Positions 6,325 to 7,455 of a stretch of DNA of 7,455 nt are shown piece by piece. Position 1 is the first letter of the stretch; the number at the start of each line of letters is the position of its first letter. A program made the translations under genes and the position numbers. The stretch spans positions 1 to 7,455 of the forward strand of contig JBPOJN010000060.1 in NCBI GenBank assembly GCA_052033505.1. Reading direction: 5' to 3'. Under the pieces are notes generated by a model. That model ran no database searches, was not told the origin of the DNA, and worked only from the letters and a program-made list of their open reading frames with translations. The DNA is from JBPOJN01 sp052033505. Its GTDB lineage: Bacteria; UBA10199; JACPAL01; GCA-016699445.

Positions 6325-7320
6325 ATGGATAACTTAACTCACGGTCTTTTAGGCGCCGCGGCGGCCCATCTCATGGTGCGGAAGCGGATCGGGAAAAAGG
6401 CCTTGGTCGCTGGAGCATTGGCGGCAACGCTCCCAGACCTGGACGTCTTGATCCATTCGGCCTCCGATCCGATGATGGGAGTGGCGCTTCACAGGCATTT
6501 TACGCATGCCTTGATTTTCATTCCTGTAGGCGCGCTCCTCGTTTTCCTGTTTTTGCAATTGTTCCGAAGTTATCGCGTCGACAAAGGTGCCCTGTATGGG
6601 GCGTGTTTTTGGGGATATGCGACGCATGCCTTGCTCGATACCTGTACGAGTTACGGCACGATGCTGCTCTGGCCGTTTTCTGCCGCGCGTGTCGCGTGGG
6701 ACTGTATCGCCATCGTCGATCCGATCTTTACCGCCGCATTGCTGATCGGAATTCTTTTAACTCATTTCAAGAGAAACCTTTCTTGGACCGCGGTAGCCTT
6801 GATTTTCTGTTTGGCCTATCTGGGCTTGGGAGAGGTTCAAAACCGCCGCGCCGAAACGGTCCAAAAAGAACTGGCTCAATCGCGAGGACAGATCTGGACG
6901 AAGGGTCGTGTGATGCCGACCTTGGGCAATCTCGTCGTGTGGCGCTCCATTTACGAAGCCGACGGCAGGCTTTGGGCGGACGCGCTCCGCGTGATCCCGT
7001 GGGGCGGCATCCAAGCCATGGAAGGTGCGAGCGTGACGGTTTTCCGCTCCGAGATGCTAGCGCCTGAATTTTTGGAAAATCCCAGCTTACGCCGTGATTG
7101 GGAGACGTTTTTCTGGTTCAGCGAAGGCTATGTGGCTTTGGACGGCGACGCGAATACGGTCGCCGACATGCGCTATTCGTCCGAAACGTCGGGATTCAAG
7201 CCGCTCTGGGGCATTCTCCTGCCCGAAGATCCGAAGGCGCCGCACGTAGGATGGAAATATTTCAAGACGAACCGGCGCGACGCGGTGAAAAAACTCTGGA
7301 AACGGCTGACGAGTTTTTAA
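6325..7320 (+). CDS. membrane-bound metal-dependent hydrolase, YbcI/YdjM (DUF457) type
   Basis: This 331-residue protein begins MDNLTHGLLGAA, the standard opening of DUF457 proteins. Conserved candidate metal ligands are all present: His6, the LPDLD pair (Asp38, Asp40), the HRHFTH cluster (His56, His58, His61), and His101/Asp105 in THALLDTCTSYGT, followed by the family-typical LWPFS (115-119) and Asp132 of VDP. Hydrophobic helices alternate with these motifs (about 62-80, 89-105, 128-145, 152-168), placing the N-terminal half in the inner membrane. The remaining ~160 residues, after about 172, form a soluble domain of mixed strands. The family is annotated as Zn-dependent hydrolase by motif; the natural substrate is poorly defined. 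A weak GAAAG (6315-6319) lies before the ATG. It starts 9 bp after the preceding gene and is the last gene of the rightward run; no clear terminator follows. Confidence 0.88.
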   Translation: MDNLTHGLLGAAAAHLMVRKRIGKKALVAGALAATLPDLDVLIHSASDPMMGVALHRHFTHALIFIPVGALLVFLFLQLFRSYRVDKGALYGACFWGYATHALLDTCTSYGTMLLWPFSAARVAWDCIAIVDPIFTAALLIGILLTHFKRNLSWTAVALIFCLAYLGLGEVQNRRAETVQKELAQSRGQIWTKGRVMPTLGNLVVWRSIYEADGRLWADALRVIPWGGIQAMEGASVTVFRSEMLAPEFLENPSLRRDWETFFWFSEGYVALDGDANTVADMRYSSETSGFKPLWGILLPEDPKAPHVGWKYFKTNRRDAVKKLWKRLTSF

Positions 7321-7373
7321 AAAGTTTCAAAAATGTATTAGTTCCACACATATCGGACACGAAGGTGAGTTGA
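7321..7373. other. short convergent intergenic stretch without clear features
   Basis: This 53-base AT-leaning gap lies after the hydrolase stop and before the putative leftward stop at 7374. I find no stem-loop followed by a T-run on either strand. An A-rich start (7318-7333) is followed by TGTATTAGTTCCACACATATCGG, which I could not match to a known element end. Confidence 0.4.
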
Positions 7374-7454
7374 TCAAGCAGCGACGCGGTCGGGATAAAG
7401 CTTCAAGCGTTCGATAGCAAAGGCTCCCGGTCTGTTTTTGGCGATACCGGAGTG
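7374..7454 (-). CDS. C-terminal end of an unidentified leftward reading frame (window-edge fragment)
   Basis: On the minus strand a frame is open from 7454 to a TGA at 7374-7376, giving 26 residues that begin HSGIAKNRPG and end KLYPDRVAA. The composition (basic residues, Pro, Gly, no rare-residue runs) looks protein-like, and its convergent placement after the hydrolase gene makes sense. I do not recognise the family; a transposase tail is one possibility, an ordinary enzyme tail another. Twenty-six codons without a stop is weak evidence by itself. Confidence 0.3.
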   Translation of the reverse strand, partial: HSGIAKNRPGAFAIERLKLYPDRVAA

Positions 7455-7455
7455 A

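Noticed and set aside
6603..7067. Plus-strand frame of 154 codons inside the hydrolase gene
   Set aside because: It overlaps the DUF457 coding sequence in another frame, and its Arg-rich product has no motif, so it is a shadow.

Overview
The window reads as chromosomal DNA of a Gram-negative, probably proteobacteria-like organism of moderate GC content. It encodes a tripartite-type RND pump with an outer-membrane factor and several proteins with Sec-type signal peptides, both of which need an outer membrane and periplasm. The lineage cannot be fixed from the sequence; a Bdellovibrionota or other environmental delta-type lineage would be compatible, but this is a guess.

Layout. Positions 2-307 (+) hold the 3' end of a TIGR01777/YfcH-type nucleotide-sugar-epimerase-like protein. 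It converges on a small secreted EF-hand protein at 435-770 (-), and a strong bidirectional hairpin terminator at about 361-410 lies between them. A 157-bp divergent intergenic region (771-927) with a perfect 8-bp inverted repeat separates the EF-hand gene from a rightward run of five tightly packed genes. These are a small secreted Cys/His-rich protein (928-1212), a CzcC-like outer-membrane efflux protein (1251-2513), a CzcA-like heavy-metal RND pump (2500-5694), an unrecognised three-helix membrane protein with a periplasmic tail (5707-6315), and a YbcI/YdjM (DUF457)-type membrane metal-dependent hydrolase (6325-7320). Gaps of 38, -14, 12 and 9 bp argue for one operon. The last 135 bp hold no complete gene; they end with a short leftward open frame entering from beyond the window.

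Biology. The core is a divalent-metal efflux system of the Czc/Cnr class. The inner-membrane pump carries the Asp-Asp-Glu transmembrane signature of proton-driven divalent-cation transporters, and the outer-membrane channel is encoded immediately upstream with overlapping reading frames. Two things are unusual. The periplasmic adaptor (CzcB) that normally sits between czcC and czcA is absent. The pump is also followed by two membrane proteins that are not standard efflux components. The small Cys/His-rich secreted protein is a candidate periplasmic metal binder. I see no clear CRISPR, tRNA, rRNA or complete insertion sequence.
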